NCBI RefSeq assembly: GCF_040869045.1
Contig: NC_090322.1
Span: forward strand, 180,124,672 to 180,188,671
Length of the DNA: 64,000 bases
Source: Eurosta solidaginis
Taxonomy: Eukaryota > Arthropoda > Insecta > Diptera > Tephritidae
Direction of reading: 5' to 3'
Both the position numbers and the translations under genes were made by a program. The notes beneath the pieces were generated by a model. That model did not search any database and was not told the DNA's origin. It was given only the letters and a program-made list of their open reading frames with translations. Numbering within the stretch: position 1 is the stretch's first letter; every line of letters starts with the position of its first letter. Below, in pieces: positions 12,200 through 23,487 of this stretch.

Positions 12200-12460
12200 A
12201 AGCATAGTACACAATACTTTCGTATTATGCCAGTAAACCTACATTCAGCTGGAAAGACTGTCGAAGTGTTTGCATTTTTGGACGAAGGGTCTGTCGTAAC
12301 GCTTATAGACGAGTCGATGTTCCGAGAGCTCGGTGTTAAAGGGGTTCCAGCACCGATATGTTTGCAATGGACCAGCAGTACTACGCGTAATGAAAATAAT
12401 TCGGTGTGAGCGTCGATTCAAATTTCCGCACTAAATAGTAGTAAGCTGTATTGGTTCAAC
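12200..12460 (+). pseudogene. Bel/Pao aspartic protease domain (broken)
   Basis: After the stop at 12035 the same frame continues and shows a retropepsin-like region: YFRIMPVNLHSAGKTVEVFA followed by FLDEGSVVTLID, the position of the active-site Asp. Bel/Pao proteases usually have D-S/T-G here; this copy has D-E-G, which may be a lineage variant or a lesion. A TGA at 12407 interrupts the frame shortly after. Confidence 0.8.
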
Positions 12461-12463
12461 GAC

Positions 12464-13630
12464 GTGCATACGGTTGAAAACATCGCTTTGCCCAAGCAAT
12501 CCATGAACGCAGAAGAGCTTCAATCTAAGTATTCGCACCTAAGAGGTATTCCTCTGCCGTCATATTCGGACATTCGACCGATGCTGCTCATCGGCACCGA
12601 TAATTGGAAAATTGCTGTTCCGCGTAAAATACGCGAAGGCAAGCGAAGCGAACCTATCGTGTCAAAATGTTTGTTGGGATGGGGCGTTCAAGGCACTTCG
12701 AATGCAGCGAGCTACGTGACGATGCATCACTGTGATTGTGGGTGGCAAGAGCTCAACGACGTCGTTAAAGACAGTTTTAATCTAGACGCAGTAAAACCAC
12801 ACAATCTGCAGTCTAATGATGATAAGAAGGCTATGGAAATTCTAGGTCGAACTTGCATAAAAACAGATGGACGTTTTGAAATTGGCCTTTTGTGGCGCAA
12901 CGAAAACGAGTCGCTACCCGAAAGCTACACGAACGCATTCAGCCGTCTTACATGTTTAAAAAACAAAATCAGTCGACAGCGAGAGATGTATGATAAAATC
13001 AACGATCAAATAGACAATCTAATTCGAAAAGGATATGCGCTACAACTGTCAGAAAACGAAATGGCAATTAAGCCTGACCGCACTTGGTATTTACCAATAT
13101 TTATAGCTCTTAATCCCAATAAACCAAATAAGGTGCGACTTGTGTGGGACGCTGCCGCAAAGTCTCATGGCAAATCATTAAATGATTTTTTGCTAACAGG
13201 GCCGGATTTACTAAAACCACAGAATCAACATCCGCGATGAAGACATGCACGCTTAACGGTTCATGTGGTACGATAAGTCGAACAACCAAACAAAGGTATA
13301 CGTAATGCGCACAATGACTTTCGGCATAAGTTGCGGGCCCTGTATCGCCCATTATGTCCGAAATAAAAATGCAGAGGAGTATCGCAGCATATATCCACGC
13401 GCATATGAAGCCATCAACAATGTGCATTATGTCGACGATTACATTGACACGGTAGACAACGACGAGGCAGCCTTGGAGGTAGCGGAACAAGTCCGTAAAG
13501 TCCATCTAGCCGGCGGATTCGAAATACGTAATTGGGCATCAAATTCAGTAGTTGTTCTAGCAAATCTACTTGGCGGCAACCCAGGCTTGTAAACATTAGT
13601 CCAGTTTGGAGATACCGAAAAAATACTAGG
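12464..13630 (+). pseudogene. pol: Bel/Pao reverse transcriptase (broken, motif A deleted)
   Basis: Open from 12464 to 13238. The N-terminal part holds the conserved LLIGTDNW segment and the finger-domain block VRLVWDAAAKSHGKSLND with LLTGPDLLKPQ. Right after this (13215-13228) the sequence jumps to INIRDEDMHA, with an in-frame TAA at about 13253 and a frame change; the block that in Bel/Pao enzymes carries palm motif A, with the first catalytic aspartate, is absent. Downstream the frame at 13263 has VYVMRTMTFGISCGPC and the YVDDY box (about 13426-13440, the remaining catalytic aspartates). A TAA at about 13590 breaks it again. Such a protein cannot copy RNA. Confidence 0.9.
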
Positions 13631-13631
13631 T

Positions 13632-14560
13632 ATGTATTGGGAACCACAGTCTGACGTTTTTAAATTTATTCTCAGGTTCACCCGACTGCGTCGATATCTG
13701 TTCACACAGGACGCAGTTCCAACTAAAAGGGAAGTAATCCAAGTACTGATGTCGGTTTTCGATCCCTTGGGGCTAATAGCACGCTATACAGTGGGGCTAA
13801 AAATATTGATCCAACGAGTCTGGCGAGCAAATATTGGGTGGGATGAAGAACTTCCCGAGACACTATATGAAGACTGGTTAAAATGGAGGCAACTTTTACC
13901 ACTGATTGAAGCGGTGGAAATTCCGAGATGCTACTCACGTAATCTGAAATTCGCTACCGACGTCGGCATTCATACGTTCGTTGATGCCAGCGAACATGCC
14001 TATGCTGCAGTTTGCTATGTGAGGGTACGCCAAGGAGACGACGTCGACGTGTCATTGATAGCGGCAAAAAGTAAAGTCGCTCCATTAAAACCAATCTCCA
14101 TTCCTTGTTTGGAACTGCAAGCTGCCGTAGTGGGAGTACGCTTGACGCAAAAGGTAAGAAAAATACGTGGGCTTGAACACCGGAACACCACGTATTGATC
14201 AGATTCCAAAACCGTACTGCAATGGCTTAATATGGACCCACGCAGCTTTCAGCAATTCGTAATGCATCGCGTCGGAGAGATCCTAGAGAGTTCCGACAGC
14301 AAACAGTGGCGCTGGGTCCCTACGAAGCTGAACGTAGCCGATCTAGCCACAAAAATCAACAGCGCGGTCGATGACAAACAGTGGCTGAAAAGGCCTAACT
14401 TCTTATTTCTACATAGTAGCATGTGGCCGAGTTCCGATATGCATAACGAGGTATTATATACCACCGAGCTTCGAAAGCGAGTATGCGTAATCTATAAAGT
14501 CGCACCAATAGCTCTCAATGTTGAGTATTTTTCAAAGTGGTGCAATCTATATAGAGCAGT
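13632..14560 (+). pseudogene. pol: Bel/Pao RT connection and RNase H domains (broken)
   Basis: The frame from 13632 to 14198 has the segment VLMSVFDPLGLIARYTVGLK of the Bel/Pao pol (Peptidase_A17-annotated region), then RNase H residues: an Asp in FVDASEHAYAAV, a Glu in IPCLELQAAV and an Asp in SDSKTVLQWL. A TGA at 14196 separates the last from the rest, and the same frame resumes after it (WRWVPTKLNVADLATK). This order matches RNase H of Bel/Pao elements. Confidence 0.85.
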
Positions 14561-14599
14561 TGCGACCTTCATCTTGTACATATTCAAGTTAAAATCCAG

Positions 14600-15991
14600 A
14601 CGAGTAAGGCGCATCATGCCAAAAGAAGTTACACCAGATATGATTGAGATCGCCGAAAATATTCTGTTCAAACAAGCACAAGCTGAAATTTACTCATCGG
14701 AAATTAATGTACTGTATGCGGGTCACACGCTGAGCAAGCAAAGCAAATTATATCAGCTTAACGCTTATCTCGACGACAAAGGTATTCTGCGCATACGAAG
14801 CAGATTAGATTCAATTAACGAGCACACGGATACCATCGAACTGCCGAGAGAAAGCTACATAACGTTTTTGATTGTTAGAGATTACCACGAAAAGAACCAT
14901 CATATAGCACACGAAACAGTCATTAATAATGTCAAAGGCAAATATTGTATTCCGCGTCTACGAGTATTGTACAATAAATTAACAACGCCTTACCAGAACC
15001 TCCACAAATGTCGCCGATACCAGCTGCAAGATTAGCCAGTTTTACTAGACCCTTCACATTCACAGGCGTCGATTATTTTGGTCCAATACTTGTCAACAAA
15101 GGGAGACATAAGGAGAAAAGATGGGGAGTGCTTTATACTTGCTTGACACTCCGGGCAGTACATTTTGAAATCGCTCATAGTCTCGATACAAATTCTTGTA
15201 TTATGGCTCTTAGAAACTTCATGACACGTCGTGGTACTCCAGCGGAGATCTTTTCCGATAACGGCACCAATTTTAAAGCGACAGAGAAACTCGTCCGAGA
15301 AAAACTGATCACGCTTGACTTCGATCGAATTACAGCGAAATATGACCGTATTAAGTGGCGCTTCAATCCACCGGGCGCACCCCACATGGGAAGCGCGTGG
15401 GAACGTCTCGTACGAACAATTAAGAACATTCTGCGAAGCATATGCCCCTCATACTCTTTTAATGACGAAAGCTTGCGATGCGCACTGATGGAAGTAGAAT
15501 TCAACATAAACTCGAGACCGCTTACTTTCGTTAGTCTTGAGTCATCGGATGATATTGCTCTCACATCAAACCATATGTTATTGGGGTCGGCAGATGGTCA
15601 TAAACCCGCGGTCAGCGACGGTATGGACCTAAGGCAACGGTGTCACAAAACGCAGCTCTTTGCAGACGTCTTTTGGCAACGTTGGGTGAAGGAGTATACG
15701 CCGATACTGACCAGGCGAGCCAAGTGGTTGAAAAAAGCTAAACCCATAGTAATCGATGATGTGGTTATTGTAATCGACGAAACTCTCCCTCGTAACTTAT
15801 GGCCGAAAGGAAGAGTAATCAGCACCATAGTAGCCAAAGACGGACAAGTCCGGCGAGTGACGGTAAAGACCTCTCTAGGGATAATGGAACGACCAGCGAC
15901 GAAGATAGCCAAGTTAGATATCGGTAATAGCTTAGTAAGCACCGTGGCTACTTACGAGGGGGGGAATGTTACCGCCATAATTAACACTTAA
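14600..15991 (+). pseudogene. pol: Bel/Pao integrase with C-terminal domain (broken)
   Basis: The N-terminal zinc-binding part keeps its histidines (HEKNHHIAHE), but the stretch expected to hold the paired cysteines is shortened where the frame shifts near 14990-15010. The catalytic core is open from 15008: TGVDYFGP (first Asp), FSDNGTNFK (second Asp) and GSAWERLVRTIK (Glu), the D,D-E triad. The C-terminal region (LTRRAKWLKKAKPIVIDD ... LWPKGRV) is DUF5641-like. The frame runs through the polypurine tract and ends 25 bases into the 3' LTR at 15991, an overlap with the LTR. Confidence 0.9.
15956..15966 (+). promoter_or_regulatory. Polypurine tract of Bel/Pao element
   Basis: gagggggggaa directly abuts the 3' LTR start. 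This is the expected plus-strand primer position. Confidence 0.85.
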
Positions 15992-16249
15992 TGTGAACAT
16001 GATATTAGTTGAATTCATTTGTAATATTAAACCTTGTACTTATTTAATGCAGGCTTGGAAACCCTAAAAGTCTATCTTCTCTCAGGCAACTCTGAACGAA
16101 TGTCATATTCGGGCAAGAGTTGGTAATTGTCATCGTCACTTGATAAAAAGAGAGAAGAGAGGGAAGATAGATTAAAATTTTTAAAGCCTGCTGCGCTATT
16201 AATTATATTGTAAATTAATAAATAATAACGTTAAATTTAGCTTGCTTGA
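15967..16249 (+). repeat. 3' LTR of Bel/Pao element
   Basis: Same length as the 5' LTR (283 bp) and identical except for two transitions near its left end. The right edge is followed by ttattttaagg. Confidence 0.92.
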
Positions 16250-17644
16250 TTATTTTAAGGCATTACAATCTATCGTTAAGCGAATCAAGTGGGCGTACAG
16301 TTAAGAAAAACTTTGCTGAATTCCTTATAAAAGCGGACACTTTTTTATCAGCTCAGCAATAACAAAGAAATTCATACCACAATCTGCCCTCTAAAGCGCT
16401 ATTTAACTTTTTATTTATTTAGCTTTGCTCTTTTTACTCATGACCGCTTCCGCTGCATAGTATCGTGCTAAATGCTATTACAACCATAGCGAACACATAC
16501 TCGCGCACACATAGACCAACACTATTATAATAGAATAGAAGAAGATCCTATTTAAATTGACAACAATTTGTAGAAAATCAATGTCATTCTCTGCAAATTT
16601 GCAAGTACAATTTACATGTTCTTTTGTTGACTGCTTGCCTGTATAGACATATTACAATATACCATTATACATATGCTATGTACAGTCAATATGTGTGTAT
16701 TGTGTATGTATGTAGATATTAGTACTTGATGTTGCCTCTTACGATTACACATGGCTGTGAGCATAGTTTGTGTTGTTTTCTTTTAGGAATTTTTCGCTTC
16801 TAGCCACAACGTTTAACCAGCATTTGGTCTCTTGGTTGTCTTCGTTAACATTGTTATTGTTGCTGTTGCTGTCGATAATACAAAGCTATTGTTACAACTT
16901 GTGGACGTTTCTTTTTACAATTTTGTGTTTCTTTTTTGCTCAATACTTAATATTTGCTATGGAAATTGTTGCATACGCATATGTTTGTGTATGTTGGTTT
17001 CAGTTTCTTCTACTTTACGTTCTGCTACTAGCAAAAATATTACATACATACAAACATATGTGTACATTTGTAAGTGCTTACTATTATGTTTGGCAGTCAG
17101 CAGCTTTCCAGATATGCTGTCGTTAGTCATTCTCCTTTTTTGTCCATTTAGCGTGTGACTATTTCCATATAAAAGCATGTTTAGTAGGTACGACATGGCG
17201 TATACGTAATATTCGCGCGAGAATAGATACATACATACATACACCTGTGAGGAAAACATTGCAGCAAGGATTATATTATATGCAAACTTTTTTTGGTAAA
17301 ATTTTTTTTAAGCTATTGCATAGATTTTATCGCGGGCTTGGTGACTAAATCAAAAAAAAACCGTAACGGATATTTGTCAAAAAAGGTTCGAAAAGGTTCG
17401 GTGTTAGCAACAGGCCAAATACATGAAATTGAATCTCTATCATAAAGTTAAAGTTTCTTATCGGGCACCACGCTTAAAAAGTGTAACTTGAATTAATATC
17501 ATAGACAAAACTTGAATTAATATCAAAGAAAGCAAAATGTTATAATTGCATAAGTTGATAATATGCAATAGCTTTACCGCGGCAGTCCCCGAGTGTCACT
17601 CGTCCTTTTTTTATTTGATTTATAATTCGATTTATTAAAAAAAC
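16250..17644. other. AT-rich intergenic with microsatellite-like tracts
   Basis: Contains tacatacatacatac and gtatgtatgtag type runs (near 16690 and 17227-17241) and gttgttattgttgc near 16848-16871. Open frames here translate to hydrophobic Cys/Phe/Leu-rich peptides generated by TTT/TTG-rich sequence; I see no domain or transcription signal to support any. Confidence 0.5.
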
Positions 17645-17652
17645 TATATGAG

Positions 17653-18013
17653 CGGCGGCCACCGTGGTGTGATGGTAGCGTGCTCCACCTACCACACCGT
17701 AGGCCCTGGGTTCAAACACCGGGCAAAGCAACATCAAAATTTTAGAAATAAGATTTTTCAATTAGAAGAAAATTTTTCTAAGCGGGGTCGCCCCTCGGCA
17801 GTGTTTGGCAAGCGCTCCGGGTGTATTTCTGCCATGAAAAGCTCTCAGTGAAAACTCATCTACCTTGAAGATGCCGTTCGGAATCGGCATAAAATATGTA
17901 GGTCCCGTCCGGCCAATTTGTAGGGAAAATCAAGAGGAGCACGACGCAAATTGGAAGAGAAGCTCGGCCTTAGATCTCTTCGGAGGTTATCGCGCCTCAC
18001 ATTTATTTATTAT
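17653..18013 (+). mobile_element. tRNA-derived SINE, full length, 8-bp target duplication
   Basis: The head is tRNA-like: an A box (tggtgtgatgg, 17665-17675) and a B box (gggttcaaacacc, 17708-17720) spaced about 33 bp apart, as in an internal Pol III promoter. The body (tttttctaagcggggtcgcc ... ttggaagagaagctcgg) is shared with copies at 578-890 and 34686-35055. The 3' end is tttatttattatta. The element is bracketed by tatatgag at 17645-17652 and 18014-18021, a direct repeat consistent with LINE-mediated insertion. Such elements are non-coding; the 67-codon frame inside is incidental. Confidence 0.88.
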
Positions 18014-18021
18014 TATATGAG

Positions 18022-19046
18022 ATTTTAAATTTAAACTAAGTAAAACAAATGCGAAACCAAATTGAAAAAAAAATTCGAACACTAGAAAATTTTACTTAAT
18101 CTGCTTCATGGAGTTTTTTTTTTTGAAAAAAATAGCCCAAAAGCTAATACAAATTTTGAGGGACTTCAAACTTGCACTTTGTCAGACTTAAATTCAATAG
18201 ATTACAAAGCTGAGTTCCAAAACGGTTTCTTAAAATTATAATAAAATGTTGTCGAAAACTTTATGAATTATATAAAAGTTCGAAAAGCAACTTCGAAAAT
18301 ACTTTCGAAAAATTTCAAGCACAAGAAAAACTGTCTAAATCTTCTTAAAAATTTTCAAAATCTATCCAAATTTCTTAGTAAACTTTTCGCGTATGCAATT
18401 TTGTATAAGTTAAAAAAAATTTCACAAATCAGCGTACAAAACAAGTTATTAATTTTGTTTGAAAAATAACACTGATGTTGCCGCAATGCCCAATATATAT
18501 AAAACAAGCTTCGAAAAAGTTTCTGAAATTTATAGAAACTTTAAGCGGCTTCAAATCACACTTTGTTAGATTTGAATGCAATGGACTACAAGGAAAGGCT
18601 TTTCGGAATATAGATTTTTTTAGAAACGTTTTCCTTATGCAGTTGCTTAAACCCTCTAAAATTATCAAAATATCGTAAAATTATATGGATTGTATAACGA
18701 CACAGTTTTCGAGAAAATTCGATACATTGTTGGCAAAATTTTGGTTTTACAATCACCTAAAATTTTCTTTAGAAATACCTAAACCAAATTCGAAAACATT
18801 TTTCTAAAAATTCATTCACTAGCCCAAAATGTAATAGATCGAAAAATTTGTGTACTCAGTTTCTTAAAATTCTTAACAAAATTTTAAAAATTTCATTAGG
18901 AAAAACTTCAAAATTTATAATTTTTTCGTAAACGTCTTCGAGTTTTTAAAATTTCAAGCAAAATTTACATCAGAAAAACTACGAAATTTCGAATTTCATC
19001 GAAAAAGTTTAAAAACTGGTGTACTTAGTTTTTGTTACAAAATTCC
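18022..19046. other. AT-rich, ttcgaaaa/aaaatttc-rich sequence
   Basis: Low-complexity sequence with many short ttcgaaaa, ttcgaaa and aaaattt words on both strands. No gene or element boundary recognised. Confidence 0.4.
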
Positions 19047-19680
19047 TTTAATAATAACACTATGCGACAAAACCAACTTTTTTCTGGGTATTGGACCAAA
19101 CCCACTTTTTTGCAGAGATTGTGGCTTAAGTAAACAAACTGCCATCTCCGTTTTTCGAAGTTAGCCTCCAAAAAATAGATATCGGCTTTCGAAATTCGAA
19201 ATTATACATTTCAAAATTTGATTTTTTTGTTTGCTAACGCGTTCTGCAAATTAAAAAGTAAAAATGTGCTCGTGGTCCGCTCTTTTCCCTTATTTGAAGG
19301 CCTCAATTCTTTTTTTGTTTTTGAGAAATTTAGTATAACAGCTGTTATACGAGGTAAAAAGTCAGATAGTCCCATGATAGTGGCTACTACTTTCATGTCT
19401 GCATATACTCTCCACTGGAATTGCTCGTACTGTAATTTTGCAAAAAAAAGAAATCAGCCATTCAAATAAAAGAAAAAGGCGGACCACGACTACATTTTTA
19501 CTTTTTTAATTTGCTGAACGCGTTAGCAAAAGAAATCAGATTTCGAAATGTAGAATTTCGAACTTTGAAAGCCGACATCTATTTTTTGTAGGCTAACTTC
19601 GAAAACGGAGATAGTAATTTGTCTACTTAAGCCTCAATCTCTACAAATAGTGGGTTGGTCCAATACGCAGCCGGTGTTGC
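19047..19680. mobile_element. Fold-back element with ~200-bp inverted arms
   Basis: The left arm (about 19088-19290) and right arm (about 19475-19670) are reverse complements. Shared blocks include gtattggacca, tctccgttttcgaa, aaaaaatagat, cgaaattcta-like words, ttgctaacgcgttc, gcaaattaaaaa and gtggtccgc. The loop is about 185 bp. A partial arm of the same family occurs at 28237-28390. No transposase is encoded; frames in the arms (19211-19469) are a by-product of the palindrome. Confidence 0.75.
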
Positions 19681-19910
19681 ACATTGTAAGAATTCCTTAA
19701 AATAAAAACATCGAGCGATATATCACCGAAATGTTTGCCAAGCCACTGTCATGTCACGGTGGCACCTTACTTGAAAAAAATGTCTCCTAAGTATTTTGAT
19801 GTTGCTTCTCCCGCACCTTTAGCTCAGGATCAAAGGTGCGGTAAGCAAGCACGCTACTTCTGCACCAGGAGAGTACTGGACAACGCCTAATATAAAAAGA
19901 AGAAATAACT

Positions 19911-20386
19911 AGTGGTGATTTCTTTTCTACACGAAAATATCGCCACTTTCAGGGGCAAACATTTTTAAGATTCTCACTTCACCCTGTGAAATCGTAGCCA
20001 CTTAAAATATTCAGTGTCACTCTGCAAGACTTGAAAAGAACAAAAATTGTAACCCTGTCACGTAATCAGCTGTTTCTTCGCGTCAAATAAATAAAAACTT
20101 TCGCAAATTAAATTTATTCAAATAAAACTCATATTAATCTACTGTTTTTAGTATACTGTGTTTATTTGTCAATGTGATTCATCAGCTGATTGACAGTGCT
20201 GTTCTCTGCACCGTCAATGGCAGCGAAGGCAAGTAATGTAGCATTTTTCACCATTTTTAGGGGTAGGTTGTTGAGAAAAGATAACGATGCCCTCTATTGA
20301 GGCTACACTGATTTCACAACAGAACACAACATTTTGAAGAGTTGGCGTGAAGGCGACATTTTCGTGTAGAAAAGAAATCACCATAA
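19911..20386. mobile_element. MITE-like element with inverted ends
   Basis: The left end (ggtgatttcttttctacacg, from 19914) recurs inverted at the right end (cgtgtagaaaagaaatcacc, ending 20382). The inversion continues inward with differences, for example gtgaaatcgtagcc on the left against ggctacactgatttcac on the right. Length is about 476 bp with no coding capacity. Flanks do not show an obvious target duplication. Confidence 0.65.
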
Positions 20387-22770
20387 CATTTTCAAACAAT
20401 TTTGGTTTAATTTTTTTCTCCTAAATGTATTTACATACATTGGATTACTCGATGTATTTGTCAACAGCATTCACATCAGCCAACGTAGATAGTTGTGAAG
20501 CAGAACTGATATGCCTCACTGCATAAAGTATTGTTTGCTTTTGAACATCTTTTTTTCCTTTGACATATTTTAAAGTAATTGTTTTTTAGTTCAACTTTCG
20601 TTTTAATACTACTTCAACTGTTTTCTTCTGATGTTACTGAAAAATACTTCATCTAGGAGGTTCATCTGCGACCGTATTTGTACATCTTAGTGCGACAACA
20701 TGGTTTAATTATTAAAGGTTACCCATGTAGCACAGTGTCACCCTGTGCATTTCATGTGTCGCTCTATAATATGAAAAAAAAATGTATTTTTCAAACTCCT
20801 TTCGGAATATCGAACAAAATTTTTAAAAGGACTGAAAAGTTTACGTCTTAGAAAAAATTGTTACTTATTTTCGATAGTTTGCTTTAATCCTATTTCCGGT
20901 AGGCTAGAGATTAAAACACAAATTTTTAGCTATTCTGGTTAGTTAAACTTTCTCTGTTTTTATATAGCTCCTACTTCTACAATTGGGCACAATAATGAGG
21001 ATTGCATGTCTACGAAAATATTGCCTTTTATTTTCCTGTCGGGGACTAATGATAGCGATCTTCTCAGAATACTTCTACTCCAAAGATTTTCGGAAAATTT
21101 CCCAGTGGCATAAATAAATTGGTTCTGGGTATAAAGATTTCCTCACAATGTAGACACATGGAAAGCGTAGGAGTGTATTTTCAGGCTAATGCCATGTCAT
21201 AAGAGTTACTCGAATTTCCTGGGCAACCGCTCCATGCTCTACAGTCATATTTTATTTAATTATCATTGTGTATATTAATCTAAGTATTCTGGGCTGGCAT
21301 CCGCAGGATTTACATAAGATGATTGACTTGGTGTCAAATGTGCTTCCAACATAATTCGGCCACATTGTCTAACAATACCTCATCCATGAAAGTTTTTGCG
21401 CATCCCAGTGGGACCTTATAGAGAAATAGTGACCGTCTTAACTTAAGATTTCGAACCTGTCACCACTCTGTTCACTGTATCTCACTGTGTGAGCTTTCTG
21501 TCTTCATGCAATGATGACGGTGTCTTTTGTGTACCCCTTACAGTGAATTATGTTGCTTGAAAGTGGATGCAAAAATTTCATTTGCACACGGCTGCACAAG
21601 GGGAGTCATGGGCATCTTTTGTTAGTCCTAAACTGTACCAAGTGGCTTTCAAATTGCACAAAAAAGCCGAAACATCTTTGATCTTTTGCCCACATTCTCA
21701 TTATCATTTTTTCTTTTAAGCTTTTGACTAACGCAGGTGTGGCCGATATTGTCAAGGGCTTCTACTATGTCAAAGAAGACAAGAATCACAAACCTGCGTC
21801 TGTGCATATCTGTAATTAGATTACACGGAGCGGAGTTTATAGACACCCTGATCGAAATTTGTCGTATCGCATATAAATGTCATCTATACCTGCATATTTG
21901 TACCATCCCAAGGACAATTCTATCCAGCTTATATGATCGCAACTGAAACGATAAGGCTGTTTTCGAAAATGATTCTAAACGTTCGGTTAACTCTGATCGG
22001 CAATTTATTTGAACAAAATTGTTCGGTGATTATCAAAAAATCTACTTGTTATACTTAACAAAATTCTGCCCTTAAATTGTCAGAGTGACAGTCAGGTCTT
22101 GAGCTGCATCATGTTTGGAAAAGCATCTGAGAAGTAGGCTGCGAGCAGCCTTTGTTTCTTTCTTTTTCATGGGTTATTGTCTAGTGCTTAATGAGGAGTA
22201 GACGATATACGCTCCCTTAAGGTTTTAACCTTACATTTAGTTTATTATTTAAATATAATATTATTCACTACCATGCAAATACTTTCATCCAATCTTACTA
22301 CCTTTTTGAGAAAGGGATAAAAATCTTCCCCTTTTTCCTCTCCTTCTAAAAAACAACTATGAGTGCGGAGTGTCACATTTTCAAAAAAGCTATATCAGGA
22401 ACTTCTTGTTATTAAATCATAGTGTGACAAAATGTTTTTCTTAACCAAATAAATTTAAATAAAGAAATATATGAAGTCAGCTGAAATACACTGCGCGTCA
22501 TTAAATTGGATTGAATATCAAAAATATCCGTGTTAATTGAGTGTCAAAACGAAATTATTGGATGTTTTGGATTCCCAATTTGATTCGTTTTATTTTAAAT
22601 CGGGAAGTGAACCAGGGAGTACAGGTGTTTCCCTTTAACAAGTTTAACACATGGGATACAGAGTTAGTTTTATATAGCAATTAACTTCGTGGTTTATAGA
22701 CCAAAGCTAATGAAATGGCCGGTCAGCTGAAGCCAGTATTCAATACTTTTTATTGAGATTCCATATTAAG
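20387..22770. other. Unassigned intergenic sequence
   Basis: No recognisable gene, RNA or element ends in this long stretch. Open frames are short and lack domain signatures. Confidence 0.4.
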
Positions 22771-22775
22771 GAAAT

Positions 22776-22945
22776 TGATTGGGAGTGAGGAAGTATTAGT
22801 AGTGGGAGTGGGACTAGAAGTGTAAGTGGAAGTGGGAATGCGGGTTTCAGGAGGGGAGGAGTTGGTGTGGGAATGGAACTAGTAGTTCGTGTGGAATTGA
22901 TAGTGGGTGTTGGAGTGAAATGGGAGTGGGAGTTAGAGTGGGAAG
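22776..22945 (+). repeat. Purine-rich GTGGGA/AGTGGGAGT low-complexity tract
   Basis: Repeated gtgggagtggga-like words make a strongly asymmetric purine strand. A similar short tract (gtgctagtggtagtgggaatgg) follows at about 23161-23182. The 106-codon Pro/Ser/Leu frame on the minus strand is a product of this repeat. Confidence 0.6.
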
Positions 22946-23487
22946 AAGGGAAATGTAATAAGGTATGAACAAAAATAAGTGGAAATGTGAAAGATGAAAC
23001 AGAATAGAATAGCAGACAGAGCGTAAAGATGTGGATCAAATCAATATTCGGGAAGAGCAAAGTCTACCGGTATCTAACATGTTATAACTATGTAAAGGTG
23101 AATGCGATTTTAAAAATTGTATCTGTGTCAGTGAGAGATGTTGAGAAAGTGTTAGCGTAAGTGCTAGTGGTAGTGGGAATGGAAAACCTCAGTTCTTTAT
23201 TGTGAAAATTGGATTCACATAGGCTAGCAAATATCTCTGTATGGGTGTAAGGTCAAATGGATTTCCTTAATGGCCAGAAAAACAAATTTAAAGTCATAAC
23301 GTAAATTTATCTTGTGGCCATTTGAAGTCCACTTAAGTTCAATTGAACTTCTGGCCTTTTGAAATGGTCATAAGATCATTTGACGTTATGACCGCTGACC
23401 TCATATCACTTCAATTATTCAAGCCTTCTTAACTACCGGTACTACTTCGCCGGCAGCTCTGTTAAGCCAATGTCCACGTACTTTTTT
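22946..23487. other. Unassigned intergenic sequence
   Basis: No gene or well-bounded repeat seen. A palindromic theme of gaacttc/gaagttc and gaccattt words occurs around 23270-23400 but I could not define ends. Confidence 0.35.

Larger units (their letters stand above)
10214..16249 (+). mobile_element. Bel/Pao LTR retrotransposon, full length, decayed
   Basis: Two 283-bp LTRs (10214-10496 and 15967-16249) flank a gag-pol region with the Bel/Pao order: zinc-finger gag with the DUF1759 type core, aspartic protease, reverse transcriptase, RNase H, integrase and a DUF5641-like C-terminus. A polypurine tract (gagggggggaa) directly precedes the 3' LTR. The flanks tctat (left) and ttatt (right) suggest at best an imperfect 4-bp target duplication (ctat/ttat). 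The LTRs differ at only two positions that I can see (10226 g versus a, and the cacgat/catgat difference), yet the coding region has numerous stops, frameshifts and at least two in-domain deletions. Confidence 0.95.

Noticed and set aside
16770..17259. Hydrophobic Cys-rich frames on both strands
   Set aside because: TTT/TTG/TGT-rich sequence gives membrane-like peptides by composition; overlapping frames on both strands and no other support.
17653..17725. tRNA gene
   Set aside because: The A and B boxes belong to a SINE head: the segment lacks a full cloverleaf and is followed by the SINE body and target duplication.
22740..23060. 106-codon Pro/Leu/Ser-rich frame with a hydrophobic start
   Set aside because: Generated by the purine-rich simple repeat on the opposite strand; no promoter or polyadenylation signal.
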